Shown one piece after another: positions 55,364 through 64,000 of a stretch of DNA of 64,000 nucleotides (its first letter is position 1; each line of letters opens with the position of its first letter). The translations under genes and the position numbers were made by a program. The notes beneath the pieces are model-generated. The model searched no databases. It was given only the letters and a program-made list of their open reading frames with translations, and had not been told where the DNA came from. The DNA is from Achatina immaculata (Eukaryota > Mollusca > Gastropoda > Stylommatophora > Achatinidae), in assembly GCA_009760885.1 (NCBI GenBank), contig CM019712.1:29103695-29167694 (forward strand), in the 5' to 3' direction.

Positions 55364-58084
55364 ATATCATCATCAGGTGCTGTGCCGACTGGCGTTGGCT
55401 ATTATGCTTCTCCAGAGTACCCGATCCTTCACGCAGGCCATCAGTTCAGTTGGTGATCTCCTCTCACACCATCCCGTCAGACTGTCCAGTATCATTTCTC
55501 TTGGTCTTCCTCTTGATCTTCTTCCTTCTATTTTTCCTGTTGTTATAATATTTTCAATGCCCCCTCTTCTCATTGCATGTCCTATGAAAGTACATTGTCT
55601 CTCTCTTATCTTTTTGACAAGGTTTTTTGTCTCTCCAGCTCTTCTCATACATTCTTCATTAGTTATTTTTGCTGTCCAGGGGATTCGCAACATTCTTCTA
55701 ATAAACCACATTTCTGCTGCTTCCAATGATTTTTGTGCAGACTTGCCTATTGTCCATGATTCACTTCCATATAACAAGATAGGTTCAATATAGCATTTTA
55801 GGACTCGTTTTCTAACATTCATTGATAAAGATGTGTTGGCTAATATGTTTCTCATTCTCTGAAATGCAGTCTTTGCTTGACCTATTCTGTTCCTAATTTC
55901 TATTCTGCATTTCCCATCTGAAGTTATTACTGCTCCAAGGTATTTGAATTTCTGCACCTGTTTTAGAATGGTTCCATTTAATTTAATACTGCATGCTGGT
56001 GGATTCTGTTTCTTAGATATAACCATAGTCTCTGTCTTTTTGATGTTCAAAGTAAGGCCTTTCTGTTCACTTTCTTTGGCGACTTTATCCAAGAGATTTT
56101 GCAGGTCTTGTTGGTTCTCAGCTATCAGTACTGTGTCGTCAGCATACCGAAGGTTGTTAATATTGTATCCTCCAATTTTTATGCCTGGTTCTGTGATGAT
56201 TGTTCTTAGAATATTCTCGCTGTACAGAGAAAAAAGGTCTGGAGATAGTACACATCCTTGTCGCACCCCTTGTTTTATAGGTTGGTATTTTCCAATTCTA
56301 TTTTCAACTCGAACTGCTGCTTCTTGCTGCCAGTATAGATGTTTTACAATCTTCAGGTCTTTGCCATCTATATTGATGTCTTCAAGCATTTTAATAATTT
56401 CACTATGTTTCACCTTGTCAAATGCCTTGGTGTAATCAATGAAGCATAAGTAGAGATCTTTCTGTACTTCTAAAGCTCTTTCTGTTAGTGTTCGTAAAGC
56501 ATAAATGGCATTGTGTGTTCCCTTTCCTTCAACAAATCCAAACTGTTCATCTGCTATTTCCATTTTTATCTTTTTCCTTGTTCTTCTCATAATGATTCTC
56601 AGAAGTAGCTTCGTTATGTGACATGAGAGGCTGATAGTCCGGTGGTCGTCACATTCCTTTGCACCTGGTTTCTTTGGTAGTGCTATAAACGTGGATTTAA
56701 TCAGGTCACTGGGAATATAACCACTGTTGTAAATATCATTCAGTAACTTGGTTATTATTTTTATTCCTGTCTCCTCTAGTGCCTCTATTTCTTCTATTGT
56801 TATATTATCAGGCCCAGTCGCTTTTCCTTTCTTCATGTGTTTGATGGCATCTATGATTTCATCTTCAAGTATTGGCGGTCCATCACAGTTTTCAGTATCT
56901 GGTGTTAATTCTGGTCTTTCTCCTCCATATAGCTCACCGATATACTCTGTCCACCTGTCCACAATGTCTTCTTTTCCCATTAACATTTTACCTTCTTTCG
57001 ATTTCAGGCATCCTGTGGTATATTTTGTTTTCCTGCCTGTGAGTTCATTAATTCGTTTGTGCATGTTTTTGCTGTCTTTATTATGAGCGTCCTCTATCTG
57101 TCTGCACTGTTCATTTAACCACACTTCTTTTGCTTCTCTGCATTTGCGTCTTATTTCTTTATTTATCTTGCTATATTTTTCCTCGTTATTTTTACTCCTC
57201 CTCCTCTTGTCCATCAGTCCTAAGATGTCGTCTGTCTTCCATTTATTTTTAGGGGCTTCTTTTTTCGGTGGTATTATCTCCTTAACAGTTTGGTGGATAG
57301 AATCTCTTAACATTTCCCATTGTTCATCTATACTATTTATCTTTGCTATTGCATTGTATCTATTTGTTATAATAACTTTGTATTGTTCTCGCAGTTCTTG
57401 GTCATTTTGAAGAAGTTCTGTATTCAGTTTGATGTTTCTCACTTTTCTGCTTGCTTTCTTTAGCTTTATTCTAACTTTTCCACAGAGTGGATCATGGTCA
57501 CTATTGCAGTCAGCTCCTGGCATGGTTTTTGTTGTCAGTAATGCATTGCGGAATCGTTTGTTGATTAATATGTAATCTATCTGGTTAAATGTCTTTTTGT
57601 CTGGGCTGCACCACGTTGCCATTCTTCGAGGATGTTGTTTAAACCAGGTGTTTCCTACAACCATGCTATGTATTCTTGCCCATTCAATTAATTTATAACC
57701 TCTGTCATTCCTCTCCCCCAGTCCATAGTCACCAACGATGTCCGAAGTTCTTCCTTTACCAACTTTGGCATTAAAATCTCCCATGACTATGGTAACTTCA
57801 TGTGACTTTGAGTGTTTTAGTGCTGTCTCTATGTCATTATAAAATATCTGTATATCTTCCTCAGAACTTTCAGATGTTGGAGCATACACTTGTATAATAT
57901 TTATGTTTATTGGTTGTCCTTTCAGTTGGGCTAGCAGGACTCTGTCCGAGATGTTCAAATATCCTACAATTGTCCTTGCCGTTTTTTCATCAAATATAAT
58001 TCCTACTCCTCGTTCATGTTTCTCACTTCCTGAATATATTATTGTATATTTATCTGAGTTTATCTTTCCTGCACCTGTCCATCT
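55364..58084 (-). mobile_element. RTE-like LINE A, young copy, cut by the gap
   Basis: The (ATC)n complement of the tail begins at about 55364, exactly where right-arm homology stops. The 5' end runs into the N gap, missing at least about 155 bases compared with 27951-30830. Inserted about 30 bases from where CYP4 copy B exon 7 should start. Confidence 0.9.
55373..58084 (-). CDS. LINE A endonuclease-reverse transcriptase, open frame (5' partial)
   Basis: About 900 codons without a stop from the gap to the TGA at 55373-55375. Endonuclease blocks: [31 protein letters not shown] and NSDHDPLCG, whose His-Asp pair is catalytic in this fold. RT blocks in order: [62 protein letters not shown] with the two catalytic aspartates, and the C-terminal [17 protein letters not shown]. 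It would perform target-primed reverse transcription in the nucleus. It is RTE-like by order and size and lacks an RNase H domain. It may still be active if the missing N-terminus is intact. Any reading continued through the N into the minisatellite beyond is artificial. Confidence 0.9.
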   Translation of the reverse strand, partial: RWTGAGKINSDKYTIIYSGSEKHERGVGIIFDEKTARTIVGYLNISDRVLLAQLKGQPININIIQVYAPTSESSEEDIQIFYNDIETALKHSKSHEVTIVMGDFNAKVGKGRTSDIVGDYGLGERNDRGYKLIEWARIHSMVVGNTWFKQHPRRMATWCSPDKKTFNQIDYILINKRFRNALLTTKTMPGADCNSDHDPLCGKVRIKLKKASRKVRNIKLNTELLQNDQELREQYKVIITNRYNAIAKINSIDEQWEMLRDSIHQTVKEIIPPKKEAPKNKWKTDDILGLMDKRRRSKNNEEKYSKINKEIRRKCREAKEVWLNEQCRQIEDAHNKDSKNMHKRINELTGRKTKYTTGCLKSKEGKMLMGKEDIVDRWTEYIGELYGGERPELTPDTENCDGPPILEDEIIDAIKHMKKGKATGPDNITIEEIEALEETGIKIITKLLNDIYNSGYIPSDLIKSTFIALPKKPGAKECDDHRTISLSCHITKLLLRIIMRRTRKKIKMEIADEQFGFVEGKGTHNAIYALRTLTERALEVQKDLYLCFIDYTKAFDKVKHSEIIKMLEDINIDGKDLKIVKHLYWQQEAAVRVENRIGKYQPIKQGVRQGCVLSPDLFSLYSENILRTIITEPGIKIGGYNINNLRYADDTVLIAENQQDLQNLLDKVAKESEQKGLTLNIKKTETMVISKKQNPPACSIKLNGTILKQVQKFKYLGAVITSDGKCRIEIRNRIGQAKTAFQRMRNILANTSLSMNVRKRVLKCYIEPILLYGSESWTIGKSAQKSLEAAEMWFIRRMLRIPWTAKITNEECMRRAGETKNLVKKIRERQCTFIGHAMRRGGIENIITTGKIEGRRSRGRPREMILDSLTGWCERRSPTELMACVKDRVLWRSIIANASRHST

Positions 58085-58184
58085 NNNNNNNNNNNNNNNN
58101 NNNNNNNNNNNNNNNNNNNNNNNNNNNNNNNNNNNNNNNNNNNNNNNNNNNNNNNNNNNNNNNNNNNNNNNNNNNNNNNNNNNN
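58085..58184. other. Assembly gap (100 N)
   Basis: Exactly 100 N, the usual placeholder for a gap of unknown size. It cuts the 5' part of a LINE A copy. The sequence on its two sides is not continuous with anything in the left half, so order and orientation across it are unproven. Confidence 0.98.
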
Positions 58185-58204
58185 TGTGAAGACAGGCTGT
58201 GGTA

Positions 58205-58588
58205 AAATGAAGAGAAAGAGTAGATAGACAACGTGCATATAAGGTGAAGTAGATAGACAATGTGCATATAAGGTGAAGTAGATAGACAACGTGCATATAA
58301 GGTGAAGTAGACAGACAATGTGCACATAAGGTGAAGTAGATAGACAATGTGCATATAAGGTAAAGTAGATAGACAATGTGCATATAAGGTAAAGTAGACA
58401 TACAATGTGCATATAAGGTTAAAGTAGACATACAATGTGCATATAAGGTGAAGTAGACAGACAATGTGCATATAAGGTGAAGTAGATAGACAATGTGCAT
58501 ATAAGGTGAAGTAGATAGACAATGTGCATATAAGGTGAAGCAGACAGACAATGTGCATATAAGGTGAAGCAGATAGACAATGTGCATA
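58205..58588. repeat. ~30-bp minisatellite beside the gap
   Basis: About 12 units of gtagatagacaatgtgcata plus taaggtgaa. A lone unit recurs at about 59260-59300. Confidence 0.93.
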
Positions 58589-59719
58589 TTAAAACAGGAT
58601 TCTTGAGTGATTCTCTGTGTGTAGATGTAAACTATAGATGTACTGCTACTCATTTCTGTGTATATTTCCACTATTGTCCACTGGAATAATGTTCTTTCTT
58701 ACATTACTATTCTACGTTGTTTCGCGTCTGTTTTGTTACTCACTTCACAGACTTACTTGCTCCCAGGTTCATTCTCTCTCAGTGGAAATAGTAATACAGA
58801 AGCAGCAACTTTACAGTTGAGATGACTTTAATGATGCATGGGGTGACGATGAGTCAATGAGCGATATGACGAGAACGACAAAGGCATCAACAAAATCCAT
58901 GGACACAAGACTGGACATCTCCATGATATATGTTCTGGCAGACTGCTGTCGCCATCTGAACATCCTAACACACTCTATTCTACATCTATTTCTTAAACAA
59001 CAACATTTCTAACAGCCTAATCTACATCTAACTCAGATGATACACAAAACACAACTGTCCCTCAGTCATATGATTTCTCTCTCACCTGACCTTTTTCCTA
59101 TCATTCCCCATCCGTGACCCTCATGCAACCCAAGACAAAGGAGATGGACTCTACTCACAAACAGCTGATTACTTTAGAAGATAACTTATTTTATACAAAT
59201 ATTCCAATTCTCAGATGAGTTATCTATCTTACATCCAAACACTCAATATACTGCTATAACATAAGGTGAAGCAGACAGACAATGTGCACATACGGTGACT
59301 GATGATGTTAGGACAGAGGTAGGGCACTGGCAGAAAATTTGAACAAAGTGGAAGGGAACATATAAATAATGAACAATCAACATTTGACAAGAACCATTTG
59401 TAAGTGAACATTTTAGTGGATGAATATATGGAAATGTCCTGAAAGCAATGAAACCAGATTTTGAAATCTGAATCTATGAACTAAAGTGTAAGTACATTTG
59501 TACAGAATAATATAAAGTGTATGAATATCTAAAATATATCAAAATATATGTCACAAGAAAAAAAAAACAATCAAAAAAGTATGTCAAGATTTTGCAAAAA
59601 TTCAGCCTGAAATCTGCATGATGAACAGAGTGCCATCTGGCATGACCTGGATTTCATAGGTCACACCAAGAGGACTGTCAGATGCAAAGTGTTAAGTACA
59701 TTATTTCTAACCAACAAAA
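58589..59719. other. No gene recognised
   Basis: Apparently single-copy sequence without coding support, apart from one stray minisatellite unit near 59262. Confidence 0.5.
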
Positions 59720-59813
59720 ATGTCCTGTGACATCTGTATGCCTAGTGGTGTGAAGTGTTAGTGCCTTCATATTTCTAGGCCACTGCAGCATTTGAGGTAG
59801 GGATAAAAGGTCT

Positions 59814-60412
59814 TATTCTCACTGCCTTTGTTTTCCTAGGGAAACCCCTCACTGCCTTTGTTTTCCTAGGGAAACCCCTCACTGCCTTTGTTTTCCTAGG
59901 GAAACCCCTCACTGCCTTTGTTTTTCTAGGGAAACCCCTCACTGCCTTTGTTTTCATAGGGAAACACCTCACTGCCTTTGTTTTCCTAGGAAAATCCCCT
60001 CACTCCCTTTGTTTTCATAAGGAAACCCCTCACTGCCTTTGTTTTCCTAGGGAAACCCTTTACTGCCTTTGTTTTCTTAAGAAAACCACTCTCTGCCTTT
60101 GTTTTCTTAAGAAAACCCCTCACTGCCTTTGTTTTCTTAAGAAACACCCTCACTACCTTTGTGTTCCTAGCGTCATTCTTCACTGCCTTTCTTTTTCTAG
60201 GGAAACCCCTCACTGCCTTTGTTTTTCTAGGGAAACCCCTCACTGCCTTTGTTTTCTTACAAAAACCCCTCACTGCCTTTGTTTTCCTAAGAAAACCCCT
60301 CACGTTTTCTTAAGAAAACCCATCACTGCCTTTGTTTTCCTAGAGAGACCCCTCACCACCTTTGTTTTTATAAGGAAACCACTCATTGCCTTCGTTATCC
60401 TAGGGAAACCCC
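59814..60412. repeat. 30-bp minisatellite, post-gap copy
   Basis: About 20 units of the motif seen at 4700-4998. Confidence 0.93.
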
Positions 60413-60469
60413 GGTTGCTCATTTTTTTGTTGTTGGTTGGTTCGACCTTGATGATGGTCATTCCAAAAA

Positions 60470-60550
60470 AGTTCCACCAGAGTGTGAACTCAAAGCAAGG
60501 ATTTTCTGATCAGCAGCCGAGTGAACTAACCACTACACCACCACAGCAAA
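60470..60550 (-). repeat. tRNA-like SINE, post-gap copy
   Basis: Near-identical to 5045-5135. Confidence 0.55.
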
Positions 60551-60699
60551 TAATTTGTCAGTCTTGTAATCAACAAAGAACATGAAAACTAGACACATAA
60601 AATATATAACATGCAAATTAACTAAAAGTTACTCATAATACTTATATAAAGCTATTTTTAAAAAAAATAAAGTCTTGTTACATTAAAGAAGTAAAAATG

Positions 60700-60862
60700 A
60701 CTCATCATTCTTATATAAATATTTATAATTAAAAAATGACTTATCATTTTATATAAATATTTATAATTTAAAAATGACTCATCATTCTTATATAAATATT
60801 TATAATTAAAAAATGACTCATCATGCTTATATAAATATTTATAATAAAAAAATGACTCATCA
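60700..60862. repeat. ~39-bp AT-rich minisatellite, post-gap copy
   Basis: Four to five units of the motif at 5334-5572. Confidence 0.88.
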
Positions 60863-61117
60863 GCCAAAGTTGATTTACAAAAAAAATGTCAAACAAAATT
60901 CACACCTGAATTAATCCATGCTTTGCCAGAAAAAAAATTTTAACAAGAAATTTTGGTAGAAAGAAACATGAAGGAAAACTTTAAAAAACACGGGATGGTC
61001 TAGAAATGTGTTACTTTTCATTTTTTGAGACTTTAGCGAAATATCACTTCAAGCATTGATAGTTACACATGATATACAGACCCTGGCAGTGTTCTTTTGA
61101 AGTGAAAGAGTTAAACA

Positions 61118-61123
61118 TTTATT
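61118..61123 (-). terminator. Poly(A) signal AATAAA of post-gap CYP4 copy
   Basis: AATAAA on the minus strand about 200 bases past the stop codon, in the same relative position as in copy A. Confidence 0.55.
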
Positions 61124-61325
61124 TTAAGATAACATTTATACTCCATTATTATTATTAAATAAGTACAGAAGTATGTGATTGCTAAAGACTGGTAAACTGT
61201 CTTTACCAATACAATCTTATCAAGAAATTTCAAGTGAATTAGTTTAAAAATACAACAAATACTTCTAAGCGCTTTCTTCACCAACAATATTGGATATCAA
61301 GTTCTGCCATTTTTTTCTAGACTTT

Positions 61326-63244
61326 TCAGTTTTCTCGAGGAGTGGCAAAAACCATAGCCCCTTTCTCTGATTTCATTGTGGCCAGGTGGAGTCTCCGAGC
61401 TGGCTGTGAAGAGTCTAGGGAAAGCTTGAAGCTGGAAGTATGAAAGGAACACAGTTTTTGTTATTGGTCAGTATGTGAGAGAACTGGAGATGCTACATAC
61501 AAACTTTGATAATATGGTATGGCACTGGATCACATGATATGTACTGGCATTGGATCATATAATATGTACCATATGGTATGTATGACCACTGGATCATATG
61601 GTATATATGGTCACTGGATCATATGACATGTATTGCACTGGATCATATGATATGTATGAGAACTTAATTATAAGATACATATGTACTGAATCAAATGACT
61701 TCTTAAATACTGTCAATGATCTGTACATTTTTTTTCAACACTGTCATTTTCATTTGATCTTTCAAAAGAAAGAAAGTAAGAAAGACAAACAAATGATGAA
61801 GGAAAGAAATACAAACAAACAATGAAAGAAAGAAAGAGAGAAAGAAAGAAAGAAAGAAAGAAAGAATGAAAGAAAATGTTAAACTTACTTTCTAATCACA
61901 TGGGCAACAGTTACTTTCATCTCATTCATGGCGAAGTTTTGACCAATACAGTTTCTGAAAACAAGATTAAAAATTTGCTAGGACCTGTCACTCTCAGAGA
62001 ATGAAAAATGTACTTATTTATTAAAGGTCTGGTAGTTTGTTGCAATGAAATCACATGTGGAACCAGTGAGATGACAGGAGAAACATATTCAGCTGGAGAG
62101 CCCAACATATGAGGTGCAAGGACAACATGTGGCAACACCTAAGTCAATTCAAGAGAAGCTATACAGAGACTGTATACCAACTCCAGCTGACCACTGACTA
62201 CTTCAAAATTATAGAAGTCAACATCTGAGAATGATTGAAGAAGTTGAACTGAAGAACTTCTTGTACCTATCCTGTATCCGTGAGAAATACTACAGGACAT
62301 GTATCACTGTTGGAGTTTGATAGTTTTTCAACTGTGGCAATAACTGCCCTAACTACTGCACTGAACTTGTTGCAATACTTCCTGGTGGGTATGCAAATCT
62401 TGTTAGTGTTGTCTGGATAGCTGATAAGTGCTCCACCCCTCCATTCTTTATGGTATTGTGTGCAGGTCCATTAGAATACACGTATAACCAGATGTCACAT
62501 GGATATCTGTCATCCAATAAGTTCAGTGTGGCCGTTGATTGTGTTCACTGTTATGGACACTTTTTACTTTAGCCTAAATGCTTATTGGTGACCTTCATCT
62601 GGTCAAACTGAATTCAACTTAACAGTTATACAGTCATTATCATCATCATCATCATCATCAACATCATCAGGTGCTGTGCCAGTAAACACTGGCCTCAGCA
62701 GAACACAATGTGGACAAATGATCCTACACCAACAACATAACAAAACACAATGTGGACAAATGATCCTACATCAACAACATAACAAAACACAATGTGGACA
62801 AATGATCCTACACCAATAACATAACACAACACAATGTGGACAAATGATCCTACATCAACAACATAACAAAACACAATGTGGACAAATGATCCTACATCAA
62901 CAACATAACACAAGACAATGTGGACAAATGATCCTACACCAACAACATAACACAACACAATGTGGACAAATGATCCTACACCAACAACATAACAAAATAT
63001 TATTTGGACATATGACCCAACACCAGCAACATAATAAAACATGTAGAGAAATGATCCACAACAAACTAGGCACAACAAAATGTGATGTAGACAAACCTTG
63101 AGCCAGCTGAAAATGGAATAAATTGAAACGGATCCATATGTCGCTGCAAGTCTGGATGGAATCGTTGCGGAATATATTCATTAGGTTGGTCCCAGATGTG
63201 AGGATTATGGTGCAGAACCGAAATATGAACAGCCATCAATGTTC
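61326..63244 (-). CDS. CYP4: CYP4 exons 10-12 beyond the gap (copy B end or third copy)
   Basis: Three exons match copy A in size, phase and splice sites: exon 10 at 63097-63244, exon 11 at 61889-61954 with FSAGSR/NCIGQNFA, and exon 12 at 61326-61431 ending in TGA. Replacements against copy A are T-M and Q-H in exon 10 and five in exon 12 (V-A, Q-H, V-A, T-K, G-E). The poly(A) signal at 61118 is also kept. Exons 7-9 are not seen up to the window end: the match to copy A stops at about 63545, close to the point where copy A carries a mariner. The orientation is opposite to copy B exons 1-6, so they can form one gene only if the post-gap contig is flipped; otherwise this is a third, tandem copy. 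Confidence 0.85.
61889..61954 (-). CDS. CYP4: Post-gap CYP4 exon 11 with heme cysteine
   Basis: 66 bases encoding NCIGQNFAMNEMKVTVAHV with acceptor ttttcag and donor gtaagt, the same protein as copy A exon 11. Confidence 0.88.
62285..62575 (-). pseudogene. Degenerate RNase H LINE fragment, post-gap copy
   Basis: Partner of 7028-7310. Confidence 0.6.
62698..63030. repeat. ~39-bp minisatellite, post-gap copy
   Basis: About eight units of the motif at 7418-7660, expanded. Confidence 0.92.
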
Positions 63245-63670
63245 CTAGGAAACAAAAAAGTTCAGAAACTGATTTGGCTTGACAAACTGGCATGGGAGAA
63301 GCACAAGAGAACTAATGGAAGACATGAAAGATCTATGGAGAGACATGAACGTCAATGCCTTCAGGCATTCATATGATGATATGCCTTCATTATCATATGA
63401 TGATGCTTAAAGGGAGCTGCATTTCAAACTACAGGAGGATGTTTCAGTAAAGGCATATTTTCAGAAATCCCACATTCTTGCTTCACAGACACAAAAGAAA
63501 ACATTCCATCTTAATTATCCTTAGTCATTCATTAAATAACATTACTTTAGCTAATGATGTACAGCATAAAGAATGTTACATATCTCATTACTTTTAACTA
63601 ATGTAATACAGCTTGTAATTTTCACCACTGTTATACAACTTAAAAAATGTTATATATCTCACTACTTTAA

Positions 63671-64000
63671 CTCTTTGTCTATTTTGGCACGCGTCCTGCG
63701 TGGCTGTATCCCTGTTAATTGCTATGAATAGACGCGCAGTGAGATGATGGTTTGTAGCTCTTTAATTTTGAAAATAATCAAAGTATCTTAAAACCAGCAG
63801 TTGACTTCCTTCCGGCCTCGTGTTTGAAGCAAACTAGCGAAAAAAAAGAGCGATTCTGTGTTACTTTAAAGTGAGTTTTTCAAAGTTTATCGTCGCAAGT
63901 CCTTTGTTTATCAACAAATATGGCTTCCAGTGCTAGTTTCTTTCATCCAGAGCAGCATATTTCTGCATTACAAGCTCAGAATTTAATTTAAAATTGTCTA
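63671..64000 (+). mobile_element. Possible 5' end of a piggyBac-like element
   Basis: ttaa is followed by ctctttgtctattttggcac, whose first bases match the MITE ends described above, then an acgcg-rich subterminal inverted repeat and an ATG at 63919 opening MASSASFFHPEQHISALQAQ before a stop near the window end. The other end is outside the window, so this is tentative. Confidence 0.35.

Larger units (their letters stand above)
59720..63545. repeat. Direct repeat, post-gap copy (CYP4 exons 12-10 region)
   Basis: Same-orientation partner of about 4640-8143. After cattcattaaata at about 63535 the sequence departs from copy A. Confidence 0.9.

Noticed and set aside
55074..55793. A 239-residue plus-strand frame rich in serine and phenylalanine
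   Set aside because: It covers a pyrimidine-rich tract and then the antisense of LINE A; no domain is visible.
55373..58558. A single 1061-residue frame running through the N gap
   Set aside because: The part beyond the N is translated minisatellite (repeating MHIVCLLHLICTL). The real frame is the LINE A protein ending at the gap.
59775..60303. Lysine/arginine-rich repeat protein (KTKAVRGFPR units)
   Set aside because: It is the 30-base minisatellite read in frame; the unit length is a multiple of three by chance.

Overview
This is a repeat-dense, AT-rich animal genomic window. It has spliced exons with gt/ag borders, several kinds of non-LTR retrotransposon, mariner and Tc1 elements, a Penelope-like fragment, tRNA-derived SINEs and many minisatellites. 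The style suggests a mollusc or another lophotrochozoan, but that is an inference from the repeat mixture; the sequence does not name a species. No bacterial genes, CRISPR arrays or rRNA genes were seen.

The only host gene I can support is a cytochrome P450 of the CYP4 family. Copy A is complete on the minus strand: 12 exons from 27036 down to 6061. Every junction keeps phase, and the exons join to 1506 bases (501 codons plus stop). The I-helix, ExxR and heme-cysteine motifs are all present. Copy B lies head-to-head on the plus strand: exons 1-6 at 43802-53567, all intact. It stops being readable just before exon 7, where a retrotransposon and then a 100-N gap (58085-58184) intervene. Beyond the gap, exons 10-12 of a non-identical copy appear on the minus strand (63244-61326), again intact. 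They are either part of a third gene or the missing end of copy B on a contig placed in the wrong orientation.

The dominant large-scale structure is an inverted repeat of about 16 kb per arm: left arm about 17668-33503, right arm about 39344-55363, spacer about 5.8 kb. A second, direct repeat links about 4640-8143 with about 59720-63545. The two arms carry different transposon insertions, and in many cases the other arm shows the empty site, so the insertion history can be read directly.

Layout: 1-4640, LINE debris; 4640-8143, gene end and minisatellites; 8144-10662, mariner split by a LINE carrying an intact RNase H ORF; 10721-17637, exons 9-7 with large minisatellites; 17668-33503, left arm with exons 6-1, a mariner and a nearly full-length RTE-like LINE; 33504-39343, spacer made of LINE, foldback and Penelope-like pieces; 39344-55363, right arm; 55364-58084, RTE-like LINE with an uninterrupted endonuclease-RT reading frame; 58085-58184, gap; 58185-64000, repeat of the left-end gene segment, ending in what may be a piggyBac-like terminus.

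For description I name the LINE families A to E and 'RNase H LINE'. These are my own labels, not database names. All alignments were made by eye, so percentages and some repeat borders are approximate.
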